Origin: Thalassobellus sediminis
GTDB lineage: Bacteria > Bacteroidota > Bacteroidia > Flavobacteriales > Flavobacteriaceae
Length of the DNA stretch: 64,000 nucleotides
Assembly: GCF_044386045.1 (NCBI RefSeq)
Contig: NZ_JBISCD010000040.1
Location: 1,798,001 to 1,862,000, forward strand
Reading direction: 5' to 3'
Made by a program: the position numbers and the translations under genes. Below are positions 1-8,380 of this stretch, piece after piece. Each line of letters starts with the position of its first letter. Within the stretch, counting starts at the first letter, position 1. The notes beneath the pieces are model-generated. The model did no database searches, was not told the DNA's origin, and saw nothing but the letters and a program-made list of their open reading frames with translations.

Positions 1-1113
1 GTATGTTCGACGTTCGATTCTGCACCACATGTTGGAAATATTGGAAAAGCAATAGAAATTGGAAGTGACGTTTTTAATCAAAAAACTGTGATGGTATCAC
101 CATCAGCCCCACATTTAGGACGTTATTGTGTGTTTGGAAATTTATTTGCAAAAATGGGGACTTTCGGAAATGGTGAGATTTATAGGATTGATAAACATCC
201 ATCTATGAGTAAGCATCCTGTAACACCGGCTACAGAAGCTAATTTAACCGTTCATTTAGCAAAACAAACCTCTAAAACTATAGGACTTGTAAATTTAAAC
301 ACGATAGAAAAAGGAGCAGAAGCAGTGTTTGATGAAATAGAAGATAATACAGAAGATATTTTGTTTTTCGATGGCTTTAATAAAGATCATTTACAAACTA
401 TAGGAACGGTGTTTCATCAATTAGCTAATAATGAAACTGTGTTTTCTGTAGGATCATCTGGAATAGAAATGTCATTAGGGCTTGCTTGGAAACAACAAAA
501 TATTATAGGTGATTCTAAAGTATTCAATCCTTTAGGGAACGTTGGTCCTATATTGGTATTATCAGGTAGTTGTTCGCCTGTTTCAGCAAAACAAATTGAA
601 TACGCATTAGATAGCGGGTTTGAAGAAGTTGCTCTAGGAAGTAATGCGGTAGATGTTCAGAATCATTCAGAAATCATTCAGAAATCAGTAGCTACAGTTG
701 TTGAAAATTTCAAACAAGGAAAAAGTACAGTCATACATACAAGTATAGGACCAAATGATCCTCGTATTGATGAAACAGAGCAGTATTTTAAAACTCAAGG
801 CTTAGCAGAAGAAGCGATTCAAAAACAATGTAGTAAAATTTATGGAGGTCTTATTGGTCAAATTACTAAAAAGATCGTTTCAGAAATTAACATAAAACGC
901 ATAGTTTTTGCAGGAGGCGATACCTCAAGTTATGCGGCTTCAGAATTAAATATTTCTGCGCTTGAAATGATTGCGCCATTAGCTCCAGGAGCTCCATTGT
1001 GTAAAGCAATTTCAGATGATGAATTTGTAAACGGATTAGAATTAAATTTTAAAGGCGGTCAAGTAGGAACCGATAATTATTTTATAAAAGTTTTAAAAGG
1101 AGAAAAGTTATGA
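1..1113 (+). CDS. Four-carbon acid sugar kinase (DUF1537 family), 5'-truncated by window edge
   Basis: The reading frame is open from base 1, so the start codon lies before the window; about 370 codons remain, with only part of the N-terminal domain missing. The first visible residues (VCSTFDSAPHVGNIG) match the N-terminal DUF1537 domain. The C-terminal half has the nucleotide-binding glycine-rich segment FAGGDTSSYA and the closing KGGQVGTDNYF. Known members phosphorylate sugar acids with ATP: D-threonate, D-erythronate, 3-oxo-tetronates and, from memory, 3-oxo-isoapionate in an oxidative apiose pathway. The stop overlaps the next start by 4 bp (ATGA), so the two are translationally coupled. 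The exact substrate cannot be read from sequence. The apiose-like operon downstream makes an apiose-derived acid a reasonable but unproven candidate. Confidence 0.85.
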   Translation, partial: VCSTFDSAPHVGNIGKAIEIGSDVFNQKTVMVSPSAPHLGRYCVFGNLFAKMGTFGNGEIYRIDKHPSMSKHPVTPATEANLTVHLAKQTSKTIGLVNLNTIEKGAEAVFDEIEDNTEDILFFDGFNKDHLQTIGTVFHQLANNETVFSVGSSGIEMSLGLAWKQQNIIGDSKVFNPLGNVGPILVLSGSCSPVSAKQIEYALDSGFEEVALGSNAVDVQNHSEIIQKSVATVVENFKQGKSTVIHTSIGPNDPRIDETEQYFKTQGLAEEAIQKQCSKIYGGLIGQITKKIVSEINIKRIVFAGGDTSSYAASELNISALEMIAPLAPGAPLCKAISDDEFVNGLELNFKGGQVGTDNYFIKVLKGEKL

Positions 1114-1772
1114 AGGGAAAAACATTAGGTTTTGTACACACATCGGCAACATTAGTACCAATATTTCAGCAATTAACAAATGAGTTTATATCAGGTGCTG
1201 ATACTTTTAATATTGTTGATGATAGTGTGATTAAAGATGTAATAAATAAGAATGAATTAACACCAAATACAGCGGCAAGAGTTGTAAGCCATATTCAAGC
1301 AGCAGAAGCTGCTGGAGCCGATGTTATTTTAGCAACTTGTTCGTCAATAGGATCTGCTATTGAAACCGCAGCAACTTTATGTAATGTTCCTGTTATTAGA
1401 GTCGATCAAGCTATGGCTGATGAAGCGGTTCAAATTAGTAACAAAATTGGTGTTATTGCTACATTACCAACAACTTTAGAACCAACAAGCGATTTGGTTA
1501 AAAGAAGAGCTGAGGTTGCAGGTAAGAATGCGACCATTACTTCAAAATTATGTGAAGGTGCATTTGAAGCATTAATGAGTGGAGATGGCGCAAAGCATGA
1601 CGAAATGGTTGCTAGCGGATTAAAAGAATTAATGAAAGAGGTTGATGTTATTGTTTTAGCCCAAGCATCTATGGCGCGTGTGGTTGATGGTTTAAGTGCA
1701 GATGAAAAGTTAGTGCCTATTTTAGCAAGTCCAGCTATTGCTATGAAGAAATTGGCTGAGGTATACTTTTAA
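1110..1772 (+). CDS. Asp/Glu/hydantoin racemase superfamily protein with one catalytic cysteine
   Basis: This 220-residue protein has the two-lobed racemase layout. The first lobe carries the cysteine motif ILATCSSIG (Cys77). The second lobe, where classical racemases have a second catalytic cysteine (usually after L-G/A), reads VIVLAQASMARV (about 181-192) and has none. Aspartate, glutamate and hydantoin racemases use a two-cysteine mechanism, while arylmalonate decarboxylase-type relatives need only one, so a plain racemase role is doubtful. A lyase, decarboxylase or isomerase acting on a sugar-acid product is possible. It is cytoplasmic, with no signal peptide. It overlaps the DUF1537 kinase by 4 bp and precedes a carboxylate-type transporter, so it probably acts in the same sugar-acid pathway. 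Confidence 0.75.
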   Translation: MKGKTLGFVHTSATLVPIFQQLTNEFISGADTFNIVDDSVIKDVINKNELTPNTAARVVSHIQAAEAAGADVILATCSSIGSAIETAATLCNVPVIRVDQAMADEAVQISNKIGVIATLPTTLEPTSDLVKRRAEVAGKNATITSKLCEGAFEALMSGDGAKHDEMVASGLKELMKEVDVIVLAQASMARVVDGLSADEKLVPILASPAIAMKKLAEVYF

Positions 1773-1814
1773 AAAAAGTACCAATAACTAAACTAATTTA
1801 AAACCACCACCACA

Positions 1815-3080
1815 ATGCGTAAATATTTTCTTTGGTTAGCCCCTATATTATTAGTCGTTTTTCTTTTCGGATTTATTCAAGACAATGAATTGGTTTGGAA
1901 AGTAGGGTTGCTTTCAATGATTTCAAGTTTTGCCATTGGTGTTGGTTCATTGAAAGCTTTAAAAGATTACCAATATACCTTTTGGATTATAGCTGCTGTA
2001 TTTGCGGGGTTATTGTTTCCAGATTTTTTCTTAAATATTGGAGGTTTCGATTTGCGTAATAAATGGCTTATTCTCATAATTATACAATTGGTTATGTTTG
2101 GTATGGGTACTCAAATGAGTATAAAAGATTTTACAGGGATTAGAAAATCTGGTAAAGCAGTACTTATTGGTTTATTAGCGCAATTTACCATCATGCCAAT
2201 TATTGGTTTTACTATGGCAAAAATCTTTGGTTTTGAACCAGAAATAGCGGCGGGCATTGTTTTAATAGGTTCTTGTAGTAGTGGTTTGGCGTCTAATGTA
2301 ATGACATATATAGCCAAAGGCGATTTGGTTTTATCGGTTACTGTTACAGCTATTTCAACTTTAACAGCACCAATAATGACAACCTTGCTTATGAAAATGT
2401 TTGCAGGTACTTTTATTGAAATTGATTTTTTCAGTATGATGATGAATATTGTGAAAATTGTATTGGTGCCTCTTTTGGCAGCTATGATTCATGATGCTTT
2501 AAAAATATATGGATCAGGAATAAGAAAAAAAATCAACATCCTGTCTATACTATCTGGTATTTGGTTGGTTGGAGTCTTTTTCTTTAGAAATCATTTAGCA
2601 TTATCAGGAACTAGCACAACAAGTAATGCATTGGAAATTGTCAGCTTTTTAGCAGCTGCTTTTGTTGTTGGGAGTTTATATCATTTATTATATAAAGCGT
2701 ATTCTAATATAGATAAATTTATGCCCTATTTTTCTATGTTTGGTATCGTTTATTTTACTTTAGTTACTACGGCTGCAGGCAGAGATAATTTAATTCAAAT
2801 AGGTGTTTTGCTTTTTGTTGCAGCCATACTTCATAATAGCGCAGGTTACTTTTTTGGGTATTGGTTAAGTAGATTAGGGGGCTTGGACAAAGTGAAAAGT
2901 CAAACCATAGCTTTCGAAGTTGGCTTGCAAAATGGAGGAATGGCTTCTGGTCTAGCAGGTTCTATGGGGAAATTAGCAACTTTAGGTTTAGCCGCTGCTG
3001 TGTTTAGCCCATGGATGAATATTTCGGGTTCTTTGTTGGCAAATTATTGGCGTAAGCGAAGAGAAAACAAAGCGAAGTAG
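1815..3080 (+). CDS. Bile acid:sodium symporter (BASS/SBF) family transporter
   Basis: This is a 421-residue, very hydrophobic inner-membrane protein. The BASS core starts near residue 75 and shows FGMGTQMSIKDF (about 95-106), GSCSSGLASNVMTYIAKGD (about 152-170) and EVGLQNGGMASGLA near the C-terminus; such segments form the sodium and substrate site in the family. An N-terminal extension of about 75 residues adds two or three membrane segments, making it longer than the usual 300-330 residues. Family members import organic acids such as pyruvate, pantoate or bile acids. It follows the DUF1537 kinase and racemase-like gene after 42 bp on the same strand. Uptake of a sugar acid or keto acid for those enzymes is inferred. 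The basic tail (YWRKRRENKAK) should be cytoplasmic. Confidence 0.85.
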   Translation: MRKYFLWLAPILLVVFLFGFIQDNELVWKVGLLSMISSFAIGVGSLKALKDYQYTFWIIAAVFAGLLFPDFFLNIGGFDLRNKWLILIIIQLVMFGMGTQMSIKDFTGIRKSGKAVLIGLLAQFTIMPIIGFTMAKIFGFEPEIAAGIVLIGSCSSGLASNVMTYIAKGDLVLSVTVTAISTLTAPIMTTLLMKMFAGTFIEIDFFSMMMNIVKIVLVPLLAAMIHDALKIYGSGIRKKINILSILSGIWLVGVFFFRNHLALSGTSTTSNALEIVSFLAAAFVVGSLYHLLYKAYSNIDKFMPYFSMFGIVYFTLVTTAAGRDNLIQIGVLLFVAAILHNSAGYFFGYWLSRLGGLDKVKSQTIAFEVGLQNGGMASGLAGSMGKLATLGLAAAVFSPWMNISGSLLANYWRKRRENKAK

Positions 3081-3284
3081 ATTTAGTAGAAATTCTGTAA
3101 AATAATTAATGCCTTTTTATTACTTCATATGTTTATATAATAGGTTAACATTTTATTGTAACTTTTACGAAAATTTTTTATTAATCAGCATAAGTAAACG
3201 TATTAAGTGGTAGAGAGTAATTGTTTTTACTTTTTTTACTATAAAACCTTCGTTTGTTTATGATTATTTTCTTTTATTTGTATT
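3081..3284. promoter_or_regulatory. Intergenic region upstream of the apiose-like operon, with candidate operator
   Basis: This 204-bp AT-rich gap separates the sugar-acid genes from the deoR-led operon and should hold the operon promoter. An imperfect inverted repeat at 3144-3162 (GTTAACA, 5 bp, TTGTAAC; 5 of 7 pairs) is a candidate DeoR operator. No exact TAnnTTTG box was found. No clear terminator follows the transporter gene. Confidence 0.35.
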
Positions 3285-4052
3285 ATGGCTATATTACCGA
3301 ACAAGCGTCGTGAAAAAATTATCGAATTTCTCCAAGAAGATGGGTCTGCTAAAGTAGTAGATTTAGCAAAATTGTTTAAAGTTACAGAAGTAACAATAAG
3401 ACAGGATTTAGAAAAATTAGAAAAACAAGATTTAATTATTAGAGAGCATGGAGGTGCTTATTTAAAGAATATTGAAGATAATGTTAAAAACTTTTCTTTA
3501 GTACAGCAAGATAATTTGGGAGAAAAAGAAGTGATTGCTCTTAAATGTCTTGATTTTATTGAAAGTGGAGATACTATTATTTTAGATTCAGGTAGCACAA
3601 CTACTGAAATAGCTAAGAAGTTAATAGGTTATAAAGATCTTACTGTTATAACGAATGCTTTAAATATTGCTTTAATGTTAGGTACAGAACCTGGAATAGA
3701 AGTGATAATGACTGGAGGTGAATTTAAGCCGCCAACATTGTCTTTGACAGGTCAAAAAGCTGCCGACTTTTTTAAAGGGTTGAATGTGCAAAAGTTATTT
3801 TTAGCAACAGCAGGAATTTCCCTTAAATCTGGTTTAACTTATCCTAGTATTAGTGATTTAGTTGTTAAAAAATCGATGATTGATGCTGCAGATATTACTT
3901 ATTTAGTTGCTGATAGCTCTAAAATAGGAAAAAGTGCATTAGCTAGTTTAGGGGCGCTTTCGTTGATTGACTATATAATTACTGATCCTGGAATAGGAGA
4001 AAAAGATAAAGAGATATTTAAGCGTCATGAAATTGAAGTCATTATAGCTTAA
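3285..4052 (+). CDS. DeoR/GlpR family transcriptional regulator
   Basis: This 255-residue protein has an N-terminal DeoR helix-turn-helix (about residues 7-58, including RREKIIEFL, VTEVTIRQDL and REHGGAYL). A C-terminal DeoRC sugar-phosphate sensing domain follows, with the phosphate-loop motif DSGSTTTEIAKKL near 101-113 and VVADSSKIG-like VADSSKIGKSA near 209-219. The family represses carbon-use operons and is relieved by a phosphorylated pathway intermediate. It is the first gene of the operon, 31 bp before the isomerase, so autoregulation is likely. If the apiose assignment is right, apulose-4-phosphate is the natural effector candidate. It could instead have regulatory targets elsewhere. 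Confidence 0.9.
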   Translation: MAILPNKRREKIIEFLQEDGSAKVVDLAKLFKVTEVTIRQDLEKLEKQDLIIREHGGAYLKNIEDNVKNFSLVQQDNLGEKEVIALKCLDFIESGDTIILDSGSTTTEIAKKLIGYKDLTVITNALNIALMLGTEPGIEVIMTGGEFKPPTLSLTGQKAADFFKGLNVQKLFLATAGISLKSGLTYPSISDLVVKKSMIDAADITYLVADSSKIGKSALASLGALSLIDYIITDPGIGEKDKEIFKRHEIEVIIA

Positions 4053-4083
4053 TAAAAAGAATATTAAAATTTATAAAAATAAA

Positions 4084-5499
4084 ATGTCAAAGTCAGTATT
4101 AAGTATAGGGATAATAATAGGGAATCGTGATTTTTTTCCTGATAGTTTAGTAGAAAAAGCAAGAACAGAAATTCTAGAAGTTTTTTCAAAACTAAACATA
4201 AAGCCTATTTTATTAGAAACAACAGATACTAAACTAGGTGGTGTTGAAACTTATAAGGATTCACAAAAATGTGCAAATCTATTTAAAAAACATAGTGCTG
4301 AGTTAGCAGGATTTTTAGTGCTTTTGCCAAATTTTGGAGATGAAAGAGGTGTTGCAGATACTTTAAAATTAGCAAACCTAAACGTACCTGTATTAGTGCA
4401 GGCTTATCCAGATGAATTATCTAAAATGAATGTGGTTAATCGTCGCGATTCTTGGTGTGGTAAAATATCGGTATGTAATAACTTATATCAATATGGTATA
4501 AAATATTCATTAACTAGCCAACACGTTTGTCATCCAACAGATCCTGTTTTTCAAAAAGATTTAAGCGATTTTGTTGCTGTTTGTCGTGTTGTAAAAGGTT
4601 TAAGAAATGTTAGAATTGGTGCTGTTGGAGCAAGACCAGGTGCTTTTAATACGGTGCGCTATTCAGAAAAAATATTACAAAGAAATGGTATTACTGTTAC
4701 TACGGTAGATTTATCAGAAATACTAGGAAAAGCAAATAAATTAACTAAAGATGATGCTTCTGTAAAAAGACATTTAGAAAGTATTAATGCATATGCTTCA
4801 AAAGGAAAAACGCCTAATGAAGCGATGTTGCAAATAGCAAAGTTAGATGTGGTTTTAAATGGATATGTAGAGGAATATGAGTTAGACGCTACAGCTATTC
4901 AGTGTTGGACATCTTTACAACAAAATTTTGGTTGTAACGTGTGTACAAGTATGAGTATCATGTCAGAAAATATGATGCCATCGGCTTGTGAAGTAGATGT
5001 TACAGGAACTCTAAGTATGTATGCTATGCAATTAGCATCGGGGTCTCCAAGTGCTTTAGTAGATTGGAATAATAATTATGCAGACGATCCAGAAAAATGT
5101 GTGCTATTCCATTGTGGAAACTGGGCAAAATCATTTTTACCAGATATTGAAATAAGTAATGCGCCTATTTTAGGAACTAGTGTTGGTGTTGAAAACACCT
5201 ATGGTGCTTTAGATGGTCGTACACCAGCAATGCCGCTTACTTATGGAAGGATTAGTACAGATGATCCTAAAGGAATTATAAAAGCATATATAGGTGAAGG
5301 AGAATTAACAGACGATCCTCTAAAAACTTTTGGTAATAGAGCCGTTGCAAAAATTGGAGACTTGCAAGGTTTAATGAATCATGTATGTACTAATGGTTTT
5401 GAACACCATGTAGTAATGAATGCTTCAAAAACAGGAAAAATTCTAGAAGAAGCTCTAGGAAATTATATGGGTTGGGATATTTATAATCATAAAGGATAA
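4084..5499 (+). CDS. L-fucose/L-arabinose isomerase-like protein (candidate apiose isomerase)
   Basis: This is a 471-residue cytoplasmic protein of the L-fucose/L-arabinose isomerase superfamily, judged by length, the N-terminal Rossmann-like lobes (GIIIGNRDFFP; VLLPNFGDERGVADTL), the central RIGAVGARPGAFNTVR segment and the metal-site regions AIQCWTSLQQ and MMPSACEVDVTG. Family enzymes interconvert aldoses and ketoses with a divalent metal. The operon context (split transketolase, FGGY kinase, pentose-type ABC importer) fits conversion of D-apiose to D-apulose. Alternatives are another pentose or deoxysugar, or a sulfoquinovose isomerase, because sulfo-transketolase pathways also use a split transketolase. 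The FGGY kinase argues against the last. The family call is firm and the substrate is inferred. Confidence 0.75.
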   Translation: MSKSVLSIGIIIGNRDFFPDSLVEKARTEILEVFSKLNIKPILLETTDTKLGGVETYKDSQKCANLFKKHSAELAGFLVLLPNFGDERGVADTLKLANLNVPVLVQAYPDELSKMNVVNRRDSWCGKISVCNNLYQYGIKYSLTSQHVCHPTDPVFQKDLSDFVAVCRVVKGLRNVRIGAVGARPGAFNTVRYSEKILQRNGITVTTVDLSEILGKANKLTKDDASVKRHLESINAYASKGKTPNEAMLQIAKLDVVLNGYVEEYELDATAIQCWTSLQQNFGCNVCTSMSIMSENMMPSACEVDVTGTLSMYAMQLASGSPSALVDWNNNYADDPEKCVLFHCGNWAKSFLPDIEISNAPILGTSVGVENTYGALDGRTPAMPLTYGRISTDDPKGIIKAYIGEGELTDDPLKTFGNRAVAKIGDLQGLMNHVCTNGFEHHVVMNASKTGKILEEALGNYMGWDIYNHKG

Positions 5500-5528
5500 C
5501 TGATTAGAATTCTCATAAATTAGAAAGA

Positions 5529-6353
5529 ATGACGAATAAAGAACTAAAATTAAAATCTGTTTTCTTAAGAAGAAACCTTCTTAAATACATTTATAAAGCT
5601 AAAGCAGGACACACTGGTGGAAGTTTATCATGTGTAGACACGCTAAATGTTTTGTATAATAGAGTTTTAAATGTAGATCCAGCAGATTCTAAAAATCCAA
5701 ATAGAGATCGATATATTCAAAGTAAAGGTCATTGCGTTGAAGCACTTTTTGTTACGATGGCAGATAGAGGTTTTTTTCCAGAGTCCGATTTAGATACGCT
5801 TTGTAAATACCAATCACATTACATAGGACATCCAACTAAAAAAGTGAATGGTGTTGAACAAAATACAGGAGCACTTGGTCATGGATTACCAATATGTGTT
5901 GGTGAAGCTATTGCTGCAAAATTAGATAATAAAACACATCGTGTATTTACTTTGTTAGGCGATGGTGAATTACCAGAAGGTTCTAACTGGGAAGCTTTTT
6001 TATCGGCATCACATTATAAATTAGATAATTTATATGCCATTCTAGATTACAATAAGCAACAAATAACAGGCAGTAATACTGAAGTGATGAATACCGATTC
6101 GGTTCGCGAAAAGCTAGAAGCTTTCGGTTGGGCAGTTAAAGAAGTAGATGGTCATAATCTTGAAGAAATAGAGGAAGCTTTAAATAACGGGCCTTTAGAA
6201 CCTGGGAAACCAAGTTTTATTATAGCGCATACTATTAAAGGAAAAGGAGTTAGTTATATGGAGGGCAATTTAAAATGGCATCATGGTGTACCAACGCCAG
6301 AAGAATACGAATTAGCCTTGTCGGAATTAAATGAAGCGGAAGCATTAATCTAA
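5529..6353 (+). CDS. Transketolase N-terminal (TPP-binding) subunit; candidate apulose-4-phosphate transketolase A
   Basis: This 274-residue protein corresponds to the N-terminal half of transketolase. The thiamine-diphosphate/Mg motif is GDGELPEGSNWEA (about 143-155), with LDYNKQQITG following. GHTGGSLSCVD near 25 and GHGLPICVGEA near 117 are further transketolase hallmarks. It ends where a full-length enzyme would continue and the other half is the next gene, 4 bp downstream, so this is a genuine split enzyme and not a frameshift: both halves have their own start and intact ends. In D-apiose pathways a split transketolase (AptA/AptB, from memory) moves a ketol unit from apulose-4-phosphate to glyceraldehyde-3-phosphate, yielding xylulose-5-phosphate and DHAP. 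Confidence 0.85.
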   Translation: MTNKELKLKSVFLRRNLLKYIYKAKAGHTGGSLSCVDTLNVLYNRVLNVDPADSKNPNRDRYIQSKGHCVEALFVTMADRGFFPESDLDTLCKYQSHYIGHPTKKVNGVEQNTGALGHGLPICVGEAIAAKLDNKTHRVFTLLGDGELPEGSNWEAFLSASHYKLDNLYAILDYNKQQITGSNTEVMNTDSVREKLEAFGWAVKEVDGHNLEEIEEALNNGPLEPGKPSFIIAHTIKGKGVSYMEGNLKWHHGVPTPEEYELALSELNEAEALI

Positions 6354-6357
6354 AGTT

Positions 6358-7329
6358 ATGGAGTTAGATAAAATAGAAGAGAAAGATTTGAAAATGGGTA
6401 AAGCTAATCAGGTGGTTTTTTCTGAAACCATGCAAGCTTTAGCTGAAAATGATAAAAATATTATTACCGTAACTAGTGATTCTCGTGGATCAGGGAAATT
6501 AGTGCCTTTCGGACAAAAATATCCTAATCAAATAGTTGAAGTAGGTATTGCAGAGCAAAACTTAGTAGGTGTTGCAGCAGGATTAGCTTCGGCAGGTAAA
6601 AAAACATTTGCAATATCTCCAGCTTGTTTTTTGAGTGCACGTGCGCTAGAACAAATTAAGAACGATGTGTGTTATTCAGATAACCCTGTAACATTAGTCG
6701 GTATTAGTTCTGGAGTTAGTTATGGTGCTTTAGGAACAACACACCATAGTTTGCATGATTATGCAGTACTTCGTGCTATAAATAACTTAATTATTGTAGC
6801 GCCTGCAGATAACTTTGAAACAGAACAAGCGGTTCGTTTAGCAGCAGAATCAGATAAACCTATTTACATGCGTTATGGAAAAAAAGCCATGCCATTTTTA
6901 AATGAAGACAATAAAACGTTCGAGTTTGGAAAAGGTCGTGTTGTTAAAGAAGGTGATGATATAGTAATTATAGCAACGGGCGAAACTGTTTATCCAGCTT
7001 GGTTAGCAGCTAAAATGCTTGAAGATAAACACGGTGTAAAAGCAACGGTTGTAAGTATGCATACCATTAAACCTTTAGATGTTAGTTTATTAAAAGAGTT
7101 AGCTTCTAATGGTAGACCAATTATTACTGTTGAAGAACATATGGTTAATGGTGGTTTAGGTGAGGCTTGTGCATCTTATTTATTTCAAAGCGGATTCAAA
7201 AATAAGTTTAAAATAGTAGGAATACCAGACGAGTATACGGTTACAGGTTCTCAAGTAGAAATTTTTAATCACTATGGTATTTCACAAGAAGGATTATATA
7301 ATACCTGTAAAGAACTATTAGTTATTTAA
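6358..7329 (+). CDS. Transketolase C-terminal (pyrimidine-binding) subunit; candidate apulose-4-phosphate transketolase B
   Basis: This 323-residue protein carries the Pyr and C-terminal domains of transketolase. VGIAEQNLVGVAAGLAS (about 62-78) contains the conserved glutamate that activates thiamine diphosphate. TVEEHMVNGGLGEA (about 259-272) belongs to the C-terminal domain. It lies 4 bp after the TPP-binding subunit, so the two should form the active heteromer. Split transketolases occur in several sugar pathways (apiose, sulfoquinovose, and pentose-phosphate enzymes of archaea), so the substrate rests on operon context. A separate full-length transketolase for central metabolism is expected elsewhere in the genome. 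Confidence 0.85.
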   Translation: MELDKIEEKDLKMGKANQVVFSETMQALAENDKNIITVTSDSRGSGKLVPFGQKYPNQIVEVGIAEQNLVGVAAGLASAGKKTFAISPACFLSARALEQIKNDVCYSDNPVTLVGISSGVSYGALGTTHHSLHDYAVLRAINNLIIVAPADNFETEQAVRLAAESDKPIYMRYGKKAMPFLNEDNKTFEFGKGRVVKEGDDIVIIATGETVYPAWLAAKMLEDKHGVKATVVSMHTIKPLDVSLLKELASNGRPIITVEEHMVNGGLGEACASYLFQSGFKNKFKIVGIPDEYTVTGSQVEIFNHYGISQEGLYNTCKELLVI

Positions 7330-7342
7330 AAATTAGATTTTT

Positions 7343-8308
7343 ATGACCAACATACCAACTAAACTATTTACACCACAAAATCTAATCATATTATTACTTG
7401 CATTATTTACATTACCTAGTTGTAATAATAAAAAGAATGATGAGCTTAAAAAAGTAGCAGTAGTTATTTCAACCTTAAACAATCCATGGTTTGTTGTGTT
7501 GGGAGAATCTGCTGCAGAACGCGCCAGAGAATTAGGTTATGAAGCTACTATCTTCGATTCTCAAAATAATACATCTAAAGAAGCAGAACATTTCGAAAAT
7601 TTAATAGCAGCAGGTTACAGTGCGGTTTTGTTTAATCCTACCGATTCAGAAGGGTCTGTTTCTAACGTAAAACGAGCAAAAACAGCAGGTGTTCCTGTTT
7701 TTTGTATGGATAGAGAAGTTAATTCTTTAGACGCGGCTACATCTCAAATTATTTCAGATAGTTTTTCAGGCTGTGTTGAGTTGGGAGCGTATTTTGTTAG
7801 AAAACTGAATAAGAAAGGTAAGTATGTTGAATTATTAGGATTAGTAGGCGATAATAATACTTGGAACCGATCAAAAGGGTTTCATAGTGTAGTAGATCAT
7901 TTTCCTGAGTTGGAAATGGTGTCGCAACAAAGTGCCGATTTTGATAGAAGTATAGCTATGGATAAATTGGAATCGGTGATGCAATCCAATCCAGATATCA
8001 ATGCCGTTTTTTGCGGAAATGACGCTATGGCTATGGGAGCTTATCAAGCGTTAGTAGCAGCTGGAAAAGAAAAAGAAGTTATGATTTTTGGCTTTGATGG
8101 AGAAGATGATGTTATGAATGCTATTGCCGATAAAAGAATTATGGCTACTGTTATGCAATCTCCTAAAAATATGGCTAGAACTGCTGCAGAACTAGCTGAT
8201 GAATACATAAAAGGTAAAAGAGATTTCAGCGCAAAAACACCGCTTCAGGTAGAAGTAGTTACTCAAGAAAATATTAACGATTTTGGTGCTTACGGTTCAA
8301 AGAATTAA
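7343..8308 (+). CDS. Sugar ABC transporter substrate-binding lipoprotein (RbsB-like, periplasmic-binding protein type 1)
   Basis: This 321-residue protein has an N-terminal lipoprotein signal with lipobox LPSC (Cys about 27), then a ribose-binding fold: VAVVISTLNNPWFVVLGESA, ALFNPTDSE-type loop VLFNPTDSEGS, FCMDREVN, FCGNDAMAMGAYQAL and FGFDGEDDV. These are hallmark positions of the RbsB group that binds pentoses and other small sugars. It should be anchored in the periplasm and deliver its sugar to the permease encoded downstream. It follows the transketolase by 13 bp in the same operon. In described D-apiose clusters such binding proteins recognise apiose; ribose, xylose or a tetritol cannot be excluded from sequence alone. 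Confidence 0.88.
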   Translation: MTNIPTKLFTPQNLIILLLALFTLPSCNNKKNDELKKVAVVISTLNNPWFVVLGESAAERARELGYEATIFDSQNNTSKEAEHFENLIAAGYSAVLFNPTDSEGSVSNVKRAKTAGVPVFCMDREVNSLDAATSQIISDSFSGCVELGAYFVRKLNKKGKYVELLGLVGDNNTWNRSKGFHSVVDHFPELEMVSQQSADFDRSIAMDKLESVMQSNPDINAVFCGNDAMAMGAYQALVAAGKEKEVMIFGFDGEDDVMNAIADKRIMATVMQSPKNMARTAAELADEYIKGKRDFSAKTPLQVEVVTQENINDFGAYGSKN

Positions 8309-8380
8309 TCTGAAACAGGATATTCAGTAAGATTTTAAACCTTCATAAATAAAGCATTAATTTATATAATTTACATATAA

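Noticed and set aside
4084..7329. Sulfoquinovose (sulfo-transketolase) pathway as the role of the isomerase and split transketolase
   Set aside because: An FGGY kinase closes the operon and no sulfolactaldehyde reductase, sulfonate exporter or sulfoquinovosidase is encoded; the GH31 in the window has the alpha-xylosidase-type PA14 layout. Kept only as an alternative.
5529..7329. Frameshifted full-length transketolase
   Set aside because: Both halves have intact ends, their own starts and the domain boundary expected for a natural two-subunit enzyme.
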